A stretch of DNA of 64,000 nt from Porticoccaceae bacterium LTM1. GTDB taxonomy: Bacteria; Pseudomonadota; Gammaproteobacteria; Pseudomonadales; Porticoccaceae. This document shows, one piece after another, positions 9,142 through 20,442 of the stretch. The position numbers and the translations under genes were made by a program. The DNA is taken from assembly GCA_030252795.1 (NCBI GenBank), contig CP127080.1:264536-328535 (forward strand), in the 5' to 3' direction. Each line of letters starts with the position of its first letter. Positions within the stretch are counted from its first letter, which is position 1. Below the pieces are notes generated by a model. That model did not search any database. It was not told the DNA's origin and was given only the letters and a program-made list of their open reading frames with translations.

Positions 9142-10191
9142 TTATTCGCTGGTAACTGCCAACTTGATAGTCGGTCCAGACAGAGCAGGACTGCCGGCCA
9201 GATTCACGGTCAGCTCAGTTAAATTGTCCCAGGCATTATCGCGGCCGAGGCCTTTAATTGCCTGGTCGGTGTTACGAGCCAGGCGCAACATTGCGCGCAG
9301 TTGAGGTGGGCTTACTCGGCGCAGGGTCTGTTGGTAGATTGGCTGGCGTTTGTCCCATACCCCGGCGCTTTTCATGGCCTGACTCATTGGCTCGCCGCGG
9401 GCACTGGCGTCGACAATCTTCAGCAGAATACGAATTTCCCGCGTGATGGCCCAGAGCACAACTGGTGGTTCGATGCCTTCTTCGCGCAGGCCTCGCAGTG
9501 TGCGTGCGGCGCTTTGGGCATCACCGGCGAGGATTTTATCCACCAGGGTAAATACGTTATAGCGCGCGCTGTCGGCTACCACGGTGGACATGGTATTAGC
9601 ATCCACCTCGCCATTGGGGGTCAGCAGTTTCAGTTTTTCAATTTCCTGAACCGCTGCCAGCAGGTTGCCCTCGACACGATCTACCAGCACATCAATGGCG
9701 GCAGAGTTAGCACGAATACCAGCTTGCTGCAGGCGCTGCCCTATCCAGCGGCCAAGTTGATGGGCTTGCACAGGCCAGGTTTGAATCATTACACCGGTGC
9801 TCTCCAGCGCCTTTACCCACTTGCTGCGCTGGGCGCTGCCATCCAGTTTGGGGCATACAACCAGCAACAGATTGTCGCTGCTGGCTGCATTGCAATACTC
9901 CTCAATGGCTTTGCTGCCCTTGTCACCGGGCTTGCCATTGGGAATACGCAGTTCAAGAATTTTTTTGTCGGCAAACAGCGACAGACTGTTTGCTTCGTTG
10001 AGTAGTTGGTTCCAGTCAAAACCGGCTTCGGCGTGGAACAACTCGCGTTCGTTAAAGCCCTGTGAACGAGCGGCGATGCGAATAGCATCGCACGCCTCTT
10101 GTACCAAAAGGGGTTCTTCGCCAAATACCAGATAGACAGGGGCCAGTTGCCCCTGCAGATGTTGGTTGAGCTGTTCTGACTTAACCTTCAT
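9142..10191 (-). CDS. holA: DNA polymerase III delta subunit
   Basis: 349 aa, the clamp-loader delta subunit that opens the sliding clamp. The N-terminal block (QLAPVYLVFGEEPLLVQEA) and the C-terminal collar region with LTELTVNLAG match HolA in sequence and length. The start overlaps the end of lptE by 11 nt, the usual lptE-holA coupling. In many gammaproteobacteria nadD follows; here the next gene is the OsmC-YcaO fusion. Confidence 0.95.
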   Translation of the reverse strand: MKVKSEQLNQHLQGQLAPVYLVFGEEPLLVQEACDAIRIAARSQGFNERELFHAEAGFDWNQLLNEANSLSLFADKKILELRIPNGKPGDKGSKAIEEYCNAASSDNLLLVVCPKLDGSAQRSKWVKALESTGVMIQTWPVQAHQLGRWIGQRLQQAGIRANSAAIDVLVDRVEGNLLAAVQEIEKLKLLTPNGEVDANTMSTVVADSARYNVFTLVDKILAGDAQSAARTLRGLREEGIEPPVVLWAITREIRILLKIVDASARGEPMSQAMKSAGVWDKRQPIYQQTLRRVSPPQLRAMLRLARNTDQAIKGLGRDNAWDNLTELTVNLAGSPALSGPTIKLAVTSE

Positions 10192-10702
10192 TGTCTGCCG
10201 CAGCGGCTGCCGGGTTGAGGTGTTGCAGGCGGCGGCTCAATTGGCGGACCAGATCATTGCGCAGCTCGGTTTGAATCAGTGCGGCTTCGTCGTTTTTGCC
10301 GATTACCTGGTTTTCATCGAAGTCCAGCGAGCGCTCTGCACGCAGGGTGGTGGCAGGCAACAGCTGTTGGCCAGCCGGGTCAAGGACCAGGAATTCAACG
10401 GTTTCAACCAGCAGGTATTCGGTGGCGCGTGCACTGGCGCCAACACTGGCTACGCGGCGTTCACTTTTCTGCTTGAGGACCACCACGCTGTAACGAGCTT
10501 CCGGTGCGTTGGCTTTCAGTTCCACACCCTGGCGCTTGAGATGGTATTTCAGCTCCTGGGCAAAAGCGGTGCCCGAATCGCCACTGCTGACATGAACACT
10601 ATCCACGCCGCTGATGCTCTGTTGACCGCGCAGGTGCCATCCGCAGGCAGTGGTTGCCAAAACGGCGCTGAGGATAAGTACGTAACTGAGTATTTTTTTC
10701 AT
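10181..10702 (-). CDS. lptE: LPS assembly lipoprotein LptE
   Basis: 173 aa outer-membrane lipoprotein that plugs the LptD barrel and helps insert lipopolysaccharide. A signal peptide ends in ATTAC with Cys20 lipidated, followed by the family-typical GWHLRGQ. It lies between leuS and holA on the same strand, the conserved leuS-lptE-holA order, and overlaps holA by 11 nt. Confidence 0.93.
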   Translation of the reverse strand: MKKILSYVLILSAVLATTACGWHLRGQQSISGVDSVHVSSGDSGTAFAQELKYHLKRQGVELKANAPEARYSVVVLKQKSERRVASVGASARATEYLLVETVEFLVLDPAGQQLLPATTLRAERSLDFDENQVIGKNDEAALIQTELRNDLVRQLSRRLQHLNPAAAAADNEG

Positions 10703-10732
10703 TGTCAGTCCAAATTGATATCTGTTCAGGTT

Positions 10733-10810
10733 GTCATCCTGAGGAGCAAGGCGACGAAGGATCCCGGTTTGGTTTGCAGCATTGAGATCCTTCGCTGCGC
10801 TCAGGATGAC
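10733..10810. repeat. REP-like palindrome (GTCATCCTGAG family), copy 1
   Basis: Inverted arms beginning GTCATCCTGAG and ending CTCAGGATGAC, each reaching an inner GGATC/GATCC, lie between leuS and lptE. Related copies occur at 36979-37050 (both arms) and 58399-58423 (one arm). It probably is a dispersed intergenic repeat. Confidence 0.7.
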
Positions 10811-10824
10811 ATCGCGTGGCGATG

Positions 10825-13440
<2,616 letters not shown>

Positions 13441-13487
13441 TCAACCGCAGTGGAGGTTCATTAGGGAATTCGTAGGTCAAGCGGGCA

Positions 13488-13493
13488 ATTATA
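13488..13493 (-). promoter_or_regulatory. Possible leuS -10 box
   Basis: A perfect TATAAT on the minus strand about 57 nt before the leuS start. No convincing -35 hexamer is visible at 16-18 nt. Confidence 0.35.
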
Positions 13494-13561
13494 CGGCCTA
13501 TGGCTAGGGATACCTAGTAGGCAGCCTTTACCCTTCTTAACAAAAATGATCTGACAGCGAA

Positions 13562-13593
13562 TAGCGGTGGTGCGCCGATGAAGAGTCATTAAT
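13562..13593 (+). promoter_or_regulatory. Candidate ECF promoter (locus 2 type) of thioredoxin-fold gene
   Basis: TAGCGGTGGT, 12 nt, AGTCATTAAT on the plus strand, ending 38 nt before the start at 13631. It has the same TAGCGGT block and exact spacing as the elements before the locus 2 sigma gene (20193-20224) and TonB receptor (18441-18472), but on the opposite strand. The downstream block is only partly conserved. Confidence 0.45.
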
Positions 13594-13630
13594 CAGGATA
13601 ACCACAATCAAACTCAATTGAGGAGCGAGA

Positions 13631-14908
13631 ATGAAGCAACTATTGGTGTCCTTATTACTGGTGTTTGCTACGCCTGGTGCAATAGCGGACGGTATTCATT
13701 TTTTCAATGGCAGCGTCGCTGATGCGCTGAAAGAGGCCGAACACCAGGGCAAATTGGTGTTTGTTGATGTCTACACGCCCTGGTGTGCCCCCTGCAAAGT
13801 GATGGTGAGGGAAATTTTCCCAAGGGATGAAGTGGGCGATTTCTTCAACAGCCGCTTTATCAATATAAAGCTGGATGCTGAGGATGAAGACTTCAATGGC
13901 CCGGAGCTGGCTGAGCGGTATGGTGTGGACAGCTATCCAACTTATCTGTTTTTGACGGCCGACGGTGAGGTTCAACACCGGCGAGGCGGGGCCATGACTG
14001 CAGCTGAATTAATTGATCTGGGCAAACAGGCTCTTGGCGAAGACGCTGTGGATTTTGAACGCCTGCAGGTTCGTTACCAGCAAGGTGATCGAGAACCGGA
14101 CTTTGTTCGTACATTTCTCACTTACAAATCAATAGGAGCGGAGAAAATTGCAAAAGACGATGTTAAAGCACTGCTGGATTACCTTCAGTTTATGGATGGT
14201 GCGGCCAGTGAATATTTTGCAACGCAGTCTTCTGATCAATTGCTCACTAAAGCCAACTTTGAATTGATCGTCCAATATCGCGGGAGTCAGCCCAAGATTG
14301 ATGATCCACTGCTTCAGTTTGTGTTCGACAATTATCCCGCGTATGTGTCGCAAGCGGGCGAAGTTCCGGTGGCAAATTTGATCGTTAAAGTGAATAACAC
14401 CGCAATTGAGCAGGCTGCAGCTGCTGGAGACCGTGAAAAAGCTAACCAATATCTGGCAGCGATTAAGGGGGAGCTTATGAACCCTTATCAGGTGTATCAG
14501 CGTCACCAGCCGGTGGCCGATCAATATTGGCAAATGTCACACCTGCTGCAGGCAAGGCTTGCCCAGTCGGAAGGCGATTGGGCATCCTATATGAAAAAAA
14601 TGGGTAATTACCTCGAGGGTGAAGGAGAGAGCGCTGGTGCCTGGAAGTGGTTTTCGGTGGGCCGTGATGTTTTGAGTTCGACAGAGGATATAAGAATACT
14701 GAAGCGTGCGGAGCGATTTATCAAGATTGGCTATGAGCAGGGTAAAAGTGCCCACACTGTGATGACGTATGCCGAGTTGGCCAAGCGACTCGGGGATAAA
14801 GTGAAAGCGAAAATTTTGTATATAGAGGCAATTGTGCTCTGTAAGAAAGAGTATGGAGAGGATGCTCCGATTCTAGGTTCACTGAATGAATCGCTGAGTT
14901 CCTTGTAG
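13631..14908 (+). CDS. Exported thioredoxin-fold protein
   Basis: 425 aa. A signal peptide is cut around residue 19 (TPGAIA). A thioredoxin-like domain about 25-135 carries WCAPC at 51-55, with the cis-Pro loop SYPTYLFL. The remaining 280 residues are helical with TPR-like periodicity and no recognised motif. The N-terminal domain resembles the thioredoxin_7/DsbD-C group, so a periplasmic disulfide role is likely. A ribosome site (TTGAGGAGCG) precedes the ATG. It stands alone, divergent from leuS and convergent with TonB receptor 2, and carries a candidate promoter of the same type as that receptor. Confidence 0.82.
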   Translation: MKQLLVSLLLVFATPGAIADGIHFFNGSVADALKEAEHQGKLVFVDVYTPWCAPCKVMVREIFPRDEVGDFFNSRFINIKLDAEDEDFNGPELAERYGVDSYPTYLFLTADGEVQHRRGGAMTAAELIDLGKQALGEDAVDFERLQVRYQQGDREPDFVRTFLTYKSIGAEKIAKDDVKALLDYLQFMDGAASEYFATQSSDQLLTKANFELIVQYRGSQPKIDDPLLQFVFDNYPAYVSQAGEVPVANLIVKVNNTAIEQAAAAGDREKANQYLAAIKGELMNPYQVYQRHQPVADQYWQMSHLLQARLAQSEGDWASYMKKMGNYLEGEGESAGAWKWFSVGRDVLSSTEDIRILKRAERFIKIGYEQGKSAHTVMTYAELAKRLGDKVKAKILYIEAIVLCKKEYGEDAPILGSLNESLSSL

Positions 14909-15024
14909 TAGATAGTCGTTAAAAATAATTTCTATAAATATGAGTGGGCGAAATTTTCCGGGCCATTAATATTTTTTCTCTAACAGTCGTCAGAAAACTT
15001 CTTCCCTGATTATTTTCACTATCA

Positions 15025-15051
15025 ATAAAAAAGGGCGCCATTGGCGCCCTG
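15025..15051 (-). terminator. Intrinsic terminator of TonB receptor 2
   Basis: AGGGCGCC/GGCGCCCT stem with a 3-nt loop followed on the minus strand by TTTTTTATTG, just past the receptor stop codon. Confidence 0.8.
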
Positions 15052-15069
15052 AAAAGGGATGGATAACAA

Positions 15070-18000
15070 TCAGAAATTAAATGTTTTCTTGGCTTCAAAA
15101 TAGACGATGCGACCGCGAACATCTGTTCGGGAGCTGTCGTATTGGCGACCCATGTTGTTCAGAATCGGAAAGTGCTGGTTAAGCACATTGCGTGCACCGA
15201 ACAGGAATCGCCAGCCACTCTCATCAAGTGTGTAATGTCCTGTCAGGTCGATGGTGCTGTAGTGCTCCACTTTTTCCTGGAAGGCGCTGATTGATGAGGG
15301 GAACAGAGCATTTGTTCGATTGTTCAGGTAACTGCTGCTGTAATTAACCTGTACAGTGGCCCCGTAATTGTTCCTGACAAAACCAAGGCGGGCAGTTCCT
15401 ACCCAATTATCAATACCATTGATCAGGCCGACCTGATTAATGCTCGGGGAAATGGGCAATGGTTTGCGTTCAGAGGTTTTGGTGTAAGTGCCGTACAGCG
15501 CTGCATCCCATGAGGCCCATTCGGTATCAAACAGATATTGAATGTTGAAGTCGACCGACTCACTGGTAAAACCACCAGTATTTACCGGGACATTATTAAC
15601 CATGGTAATTGCGTGGTCTGCCGGGCCCACTCGCACATAGGTACCATTTGGATTAAAAAGGTTGCCAGGCTCGTCTGACACAAAACGATAGATGGAATAT
15701 CCCGCCATACTTTCACGGGTATAAACATCACCATTCAGAAGAGTGGCAGCTGCCGGGAAAAAATCACCACCGATAGTGGCAATCTGGTCTTCCAATTCGG
15801 ATTTGGTGTAGGTTGCCGATAGGGTCAAGCCTTCCAGAAAGGCTGGTGTCCAATCGAATCCCAAAGTAATCAGTTCACCGGTTTCAGGATCCAGGTTGGT
15901 GTTGCCGCCAATAATACTGGAGGGCAATACAGATTCCGGGGGATCCGCAGATAATTGCTCCCATGTGGTCAGGTCATACTCCTGGCGAAAGCTATCGACT
16001 TCGCTTTGATAGTAACGAGCCATATAGGTATCGACCATCATCAGTTCGCCGGTGTCCGGATTGGTCGCCCACTGGTCAAAGATTTGGGCATTTTGTTGAA
16101 CGTTGTTGGCTTGCAGAATTTCGGAATAATCCGGGGCACGGAATACTTCCGACCAGGTGCCGCGAATTTTCAAATCTTCAACCGGTCGCCAGGCAAAACC
16201 AATTTTGGGAGAGGTGTGGGCGAAAGTTGCTTCGTCCAAAGTACCTTCTGGCCCTGGAGTGAGTCGATTTGCTTTTACCTGATATTCATCCCAGCGCAGA
16301 GATGCCTGCAGTTCCAGGGAGTTAATCAGTGGCAGGGCGTTATCTTCACTGATGATGGGAATTGAAAAGTCGGTAAACAGGGATTTTACCGAACGCTCGG
16401 GCTCATCAGTGTCGCCGGCCGTATCATTCACAAATGGCGAGCTGATTGTGCGCTTGGAGTTGTCTGTGTAGTCGAGCTGATCCAGTCGGTATTCTGCACC
16501 TAGTGCCGCTCGCAGAGAACCGCCGGGAAGTTCCATCAGGACGCCATCCGCAGTAGCTTTGAATGATTGAACGGTGGAGACCGGTGACCCGTTATCGGTC
16601 ATTCGCACAAATTCGGTTAGCCGCTTGCTTTGCGCTGTACCATTGCCGAAGGGGTTGTATACCTGATCGGCAGACAGAGCCACCTGATCGGCTACCGTTG
16701 CGGCGGGAGTGCCATCTGCAGCCATAGGTATGTACTGATCAGTCCACCAACGTCTCGGGTCGTAATCCGGATTTTCCATCATTCGCACACCGCCCATAAA
16801 TTCGGCGAAGGCGATGCGATCTTCCAGGGAGTTTGACTTGGCTGTCAGGCTCAGCACTTGGCTCTCACTGTAAGATTCGCTCCAGGCGGCAGAAGTCTCG
16901 AGTCTCCAATCGTTGGGAAGGGCAAATTCCAGCCCACCGGTAAAAGACTTCTGGATTTGATTGGTGTCATTTATGGCGCGGGAAATCAAGCCGCTGTCGG
17001 CTTCGTGGATAAATTGATAGCCGATATTGGTATCGACACCAAGACGATTCAGGGGGTGGCCACCTTTCACCTCTGCATTGGAAGTGATGTATTTGCGGCT
17101 GCTGTCGGTATCGTTCTTGGCGTATTGCAGGTCGACAAATGCGCTGATGCTGTCAGTGAGATCCTGATTGACAATCAACGAGAAAGTCTTGTTTTTGCGG
17201 CTTGGGCTCAGGTGCTCTGGAACACCTGAATCCGGGTCAATATTGGCGTTGGACATGTCGGCACTGGTCCAATCTTCAGTGCCATCAAAGCTGTCTGGTA
17301 GGGATCTGGGGATTGGCCGTGCGATCACGCCTGGTGAACCAAATGAGTTGAGTCTAAAGTCGGTGCCGCCATCGTCACTCTGGTCGACGGTTAACCAACC
17401 GGCCTTTTCGGAGGAGACGCGCTTATTCTCTTTGTAGCTCAGGGTGGCGGTCAGGTCGCCGGTTCCCCAGTTGGTGCCAAATACCTGGCTCAGTGAGTAG
17501 GCGTTGCCACCGTGGATTGAATCTTCCATGCGGACGGCGGTTTCGCTGCCTGTCCAACCCTTTTTCATAATAAAGTTAATTACACCGCCTACGGCATCGG
17601 CACCATAAATGGACGAGGCGCCATCCAGAAGGATTTCCACACGCTCAATAGCGGCAAACGGTACGTTGGAGAGATTGACAAAATTCCCTTCAAAAATTGG
17701 TGAGCCCGCAGTGCGGCGACCATTGACCAGTACCAAGGTGTTCTGGATTCCCAGCCCCCTGAGGTTGGCGGCGGCGTTGCCTTGCAAGTCGGTGACACCC
17801 CCTTGTTTGCCGGAGGATAAAATAGTATCGGTCATACTGCTCGATACATTCAGACTGGCGTGGTTTTGAGGGAGGGAGCGAACAATATCTTCCGCACTGT
17901 GAACACCCATCCGCTCAAAGTCTCTTGCGGTCAGGGTAATCATGGGTGAAACCGGGTTTACATTGCGCAACAGTGTTCCTGTCACCACAATTTCTTCAAC

Positions 18001-18384
18001 TGGCTCTTCTTCTCCTGCTGCTTTTTCTGCTTGGATTTTGGACTCGCTCTCCCTTACTACATAGGAACCGGAAGTGGTCACTTTGAATTCCAAACCGGTG
18101 CCTTTCAGGAGTGCGGCAAGTGCAGCTTCGGTGCTGTAGCTGCCATTCAGTGCATTGGCATTGATGCCTTTGGCTTCATCAAAAGAAAACAGCATTTGAA
18201 TGCCGGCTTGTTCGGCAAATTCATTCAGGGCCTGAGTGACAGACTGCTTATCAATATTGAAATTGGATTTTTCGACTGGCTCGGCAAAGGCCAGTGAAGC
18301 GGACATCGCCAATGCGCTGCATAAACTGGTAAAGCGTACAGCCGACTTGAGACTGCGCTTTACTTCTTTTTTCAGGTTATTCAT
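15070..18384 (-). CDS. TonB-dependent receptor with N-terminal STN domain (locus 2)
   Basis: 1104 aa outer-membrane receptor. Signal peptide 1-34 (SASLAFA), STN domain about 41-110, TonB-box-like EEIVVTGT at 130-137, plug about 140-270, barrel to the terminal Phe. The plug core (NLRGLG...LVLVNGRR) parallels that of receptor 1, so the two are members of one large receptor group, but they differ along the barrel and receptor 2 lacks the loop Cys pair. The ribosome site AAGAGGGG precedes the ATG. It lies downstream of its own sigma/FecR pair and is closed by a strong terminator. Ligand unknown. Confidence 0.92.
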   Translation of the reverse strand: MNNLKKEVKRSLKSAVRFTSLCSALAMSASLAFAEPVEKSNFNIDKQSVTQALNEFAEQAGIQMLFSFDEAKGINANALNGSYSTEAALAALLKGTGLEFKVTTSGSYVVRESESKIQAEKAAGEEEPVEEIVVTGTLLRNVNPVSPMITLTARDFERMGVHSAEDIVRSLPQNHASLNVSSSMTDTILSSGKQGGVTDLQGNAAANLRGLGIQNTLVLVNGRRTAGSPIFEGNFVNLSNVPFAAIERVEILLDGASSIYGADAVGGVINFIMKKGWTGSETAVRMEDSIHGGNAYSLSQVFGTNWGTGDLTATLSYKENKRVSSEKAGWLTVDQSDDGGTDFRLNSFGSPGVIARPIPRSLPDSFDGTEDWTSADMSNANIDPDSGVPEHLSPSRKNKTFSLIVNQDLTDSISAFVDLQYAKNDTDSSRKYITSNAEVKGGHPLNRLGVDTNIGYQFIHEADSGLISRAINDTNQIQKSFTGGLEFALPNDWRLETSAAWSESYSESQVLSLTAKSNSLEDRIAFAEFMGGVRMMENPDYDPRRWWTDQYIPMAADGTPAATVADQVALSADQVYNPFGNGTAQSKRLTEFVRMTDNGSPVSTVQSFKATADGVLMELPGGSLRAALGAEYRLDQLDYTDNSKRTISSPFVNDTAGDTDEPERSVKSLFTDFSIPIISEDNALPLINSLELQASLRWDEYQVKANRLTPGPEGTLDEATFAHTSPKIGFAWRPVEDLKIRGTWSEVFRAPDYSEILQANNVQQNAQIFDQWATNPDTGELMMVDTYMARYYQSEVDSFRQEYDLTTWEQLSADPPESVLPSSIIGGNTNLDPETGELITLGFDWTPAFLEGLTLSATYTKSELEDQIATIGGDFFPAAATLLNGDVYTRESMAGYSIYRFVSDEPGNLFNPNGTYVRVGPADHAITMVNNVPVNTGGFTSESVDFNIQYLFDTEWASWDAALYGTYTKTSERKPLPISPSINQVGLINGIDNWVGTARLGFVRNNYGATVQVNYSSSYLNNRTNALFPSSISAFQEKVEHYSTIDLTGHYTLDESGWRFLFGARNVLNQHFPILNNMGRQYDSSRTDVRGRIVYFEAKKTFNF

Positions 18385-18440
18385 CTAATACCCCTCTTGG
18401 ATGTCAATTATCTCGGCCTGCGTTTTTCAATGCGACCGGG

Positions 18441-18472
18441 AGTAATAACCCCCAACGTGAGGAAAACCGCTA
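18441..18472 (-). promoter_or_regulatory. Putative ECF promoter of TonB receptor 2
   Basis: On the minus strand TAGCGGTTTT, 12 nt, GGTTATTACT, about 57 nt before the receptor start. The first block and the spacing are identical to the element before the locus 2 sigma gene (20193-20224). Confidence 0.5.
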
Positions 18473-18484
18473 TAACGCTAAACA

Positions 18485-19522
18485 TTATTTCTGGGTCATT
18501 TTCAGATAAACCAGTTTCGGTGAGTGGCGTTTGACTTCTACCTGAAAACCTTCTTCCAGAACATTCAGAAATTCATTGATATCACCGGTTTTAAAAACAC
18601 CACCAACTCTCAGTTCACGAACAGCGGGTTCGGAAAGAATAATGCGAATATCGGTGTAACGACTGAATTCGGAGATGGCTTCCTCCAGGGTCTCACCTTG
18701 AAAACGAAGTTGTCCTGTTCGCCAGGACAGAAAACGTTCCAGCTGATCATTGGAGGCGGTTTGTATAGATTCTATTCCTTTATTGTAGGTAACTATCTGG
18801 CCGGCATCCGCATAGGCTAATGGCTTTTCCATTGGGGGTGTCGGAGACGGCTGGGCAGCGAGAGGTGTGACTTTTACCCGACCCTCTGTGACAGCGACTT
18901 CCACACTGCTCTGTTCCAACTGGATGGCGAAGGCGGTACCAACTGCTTCTACGTTGCCGCTGCCAGCCTGAACCACAAACGGACGGTTTTTGTTGTGTGC
19001 GACATCAAAATAGGCTTCACCGCGCAGTAGTCGCAGTTGGCGAATGTCATTGCTGTATGCCACCTCGACAACGCTGTTGGTATTAAGCTGGATTGTTGAA
19101 CCGTCGTCCAGTTCGACAGTGCGTTGCTCGCCGATACTGGTGGTGTACACCAGGGGTTCAGCCTGTTGTTGCCAGGACGTTGGATAGAGCAGGCCAATTG
19201 CCATGACTACGAGTGCCGCTGCAGCGAATGACAGCCAGGTTCGATTTGCTCTACTTGGTCTGGTCTGGGCGGGGATGGAGGTTGAGTCCAGTTCTGATGT
19301 GGTTGTCAGCAATGGCTGGAACAGCGCCAGGATATCCATCTCTCCCCATACATCGCCAAGTTCACTAAACACGGACCGGTGACGGCTGTCGCGAGATAGC
19401 CAGTGTTCAAATTCCCGATGAAGTTTGCTATCGGCGTCTTCGCCATCCAGGCGAGCCAGCCAGAGACTGGCTTCCTCGCGAATCCGATTGTACTCGGTCA
19501 TGTCGTATACATTATCAGTCAT
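18485..19522 (-). CDS. FecR-family regulator (locus 2)
   Basis: 345 aa. An N-terminal DUF4880-type sigma-binding part (about 15-60, WLARLDGEDADS), one membrane helix at about 96-113, and a periplasmic FecR domain (ELDDGSTIQLNTNSVVEV, RGEAYFDVAHNKNRPF). The C-terminal STN-like portion (FSRYTDIRIILSEPAVREL) could meet the receptor's STN domain. It starts 2 nt after the sigma gene stop, so it is co-translated. The role is to hold and then activate the sigma factor in response to ligand-bound receptor. Confidence 0.9.
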   Translation of the reverse strand: MTDNVYDMTEYNRIREEASLWLARLDGEDADSKLHREFEHWLSRDSRHRSVFSELGDVWGEMDILALFQPLLTTTSELDSTSIPAQTRPSRANRTWLSFAAAALVVMAIGLLYPTSWQQQAEPLVYTTSIGEQRTVELDDGSTIQLNTNSVVEVAYSNDIRQLRLLRGEAYFDVAHNKNRPFVVQAGSGNVEAVGTAFAIQLEQSSVEVAVTEGRVKVTPLAAQPSPTPPMEKPLAYADAGQIVTYNKGIESIQTASNDQLERFLSWRTGQLRFQGETLEEAISEFSRYTDIRIILSEPAVRELRVGGVFKTGDINEFLNVLEEGFQVEVKRHSPKLVYLKMTQK

Positions 19523-19524
19523 GA

Positions 19525-20130
19525 CTACTTTGTCCTGAATTCATGCAAGCTTCCGCGCTTGCCGTTGTTGCCGCCGGAGGTTCCTTTCTCTGCCAGAAAG
19601 TCCCTACAGGCCAATGCACCTTTTGCAATGTGTTTTTCGATTGTACTTATCGAGATGCCGAGCTCGGCAGCAATCTCCTTGTGGCTCAGGCCATAGACCT
19701 TTCGCAGTACAAACACCCGCTTGCACTGTGGGGGGAGAGCATCCACGGCTTCACAGAGCAAACCAAATTCCTGGCTGGCCATTACCTGCTGTTCGAGAGT
19801 CTGTTCATTACCTGTGACCCCCAGTGACTCAATATCCCCTATAGAATCTGTTGCCCGAGTGACCTTGTTGCGAATGTCTTTAAGTGCCAGGTTGTGAGCG
19901 GTACGGAACAGGAATGCTCCAGGGCTTTCTATTACCCTTTCTCTGGCAGCCCGAAAGCTGTTAAAGAAGGTGTCCTGAAGGATGTCTTCAACATCATCCT
20001 GAGTTTTCAGGAACTTGCCGAGGTATGACTTGAGCGCTGACCGATAACGCTCAAAGGCCTCACTCAACCGCTGTTGAGAAGCTGTAGGCAGAGCCTTGTT
20101 GCGATGCTTTTTGGGGGGAAGCAGAGGCAT
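19525..20130 (-). CDS. ECF RNA polymerase sigma factor (locus 2)
   Basis: ECF sigma factor of 201 aa from the ATG at 20130; a TTG at 20151 would add 7 residues. Region 2 shows DDVEDILQDTFFNSFRA and FRTAHNLALKDIRNK. Region 4 shows GLSHKEIAAELGISISTIEK, a helix-turn-helix. It heads locus 2 with FecR and the TonB receptor. A candidate autoregulatory promoter lies 63 nt upstream of the ATG. Its recognition helix differs from the locus 1 factor, in line with the different promoter motif. Confidence 0.92.
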   Translation of the reverse strand: MPLLPPKKHRNKALPTASQQRLSEAFERYRSALKSYLGKFLKTQDDVEDILQDTFFNSFRAARERVIESPGAFLFRTAHNLALKDIRNKVTRATDSIGDIESLGVTGNEQTLEQQVMASQEFGLLCEAVDALPPQCKRVFVLRKVYGLSHKEIAAELGISISTIEKHIAKGALACRDFLAEKGTSGGNNGKRGSLHEFRTK

Positions 20131-20192
20131 ATCTTTCTGGGGTAACGGCAAGTGTTGGTACCTGTCAGTTTAGCTTTTCAGGGCGTATCAGA

Positions 20193-20224
20193 CACTAGGA
20201 CCCGCCAACCAGAAAAAACCGCTA
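20193..20224 (-). promoter_or_regulatory. Putative ECF promoter of sigma gene (locus 2)
   Basis: Minus-strand TAGCGGTTTT, 12 nt, GGTCCTAGTG. It shares the first block and spacing with the elements at 18441-18472 and 13562-13593. The second block resembles the CGTCTAGT of locus 1 with one extra C. Confidence 0.5.
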
Positions 20225-20288
20225 CTGCTATCGGAAATTTTTTGAAGGCGTTAAAAAGCGCGACCCTGTCGCCAGAGCCGCGCCGAGG

Positions 20289-20376
20289 TTCTGCGTAACA
20301 AACGCAGAAGGAGGGAGGGGTTATCACTGGGCGGCCCGTGTTTTTGTTCGTTTTTGGCCGGAAAAAGCCCAGTGAT
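20289..20376. other. Two hairpins between purK and locus 2
   Basis: TTCTGCG/CGCAGAA (7 bp, 20289-20309) is followed by ATCACTGGGC/GCCCAGTGAT (10 bp, 20323-20376), the latter enclosing T-rich sequence. Apart from these and the ECF promoter the 310-bp gap holds only an A/T-rich palindrome (20421-20439) that might end purK transcription weakly. Confidence 0.4.
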
Positions 20377-20442
20377 TACTTATATAAACGTTTGAAACGA
20401 GTAAATGCCCCACTTTTTGTAGGTTTTTTTTAAAAACCTGGC

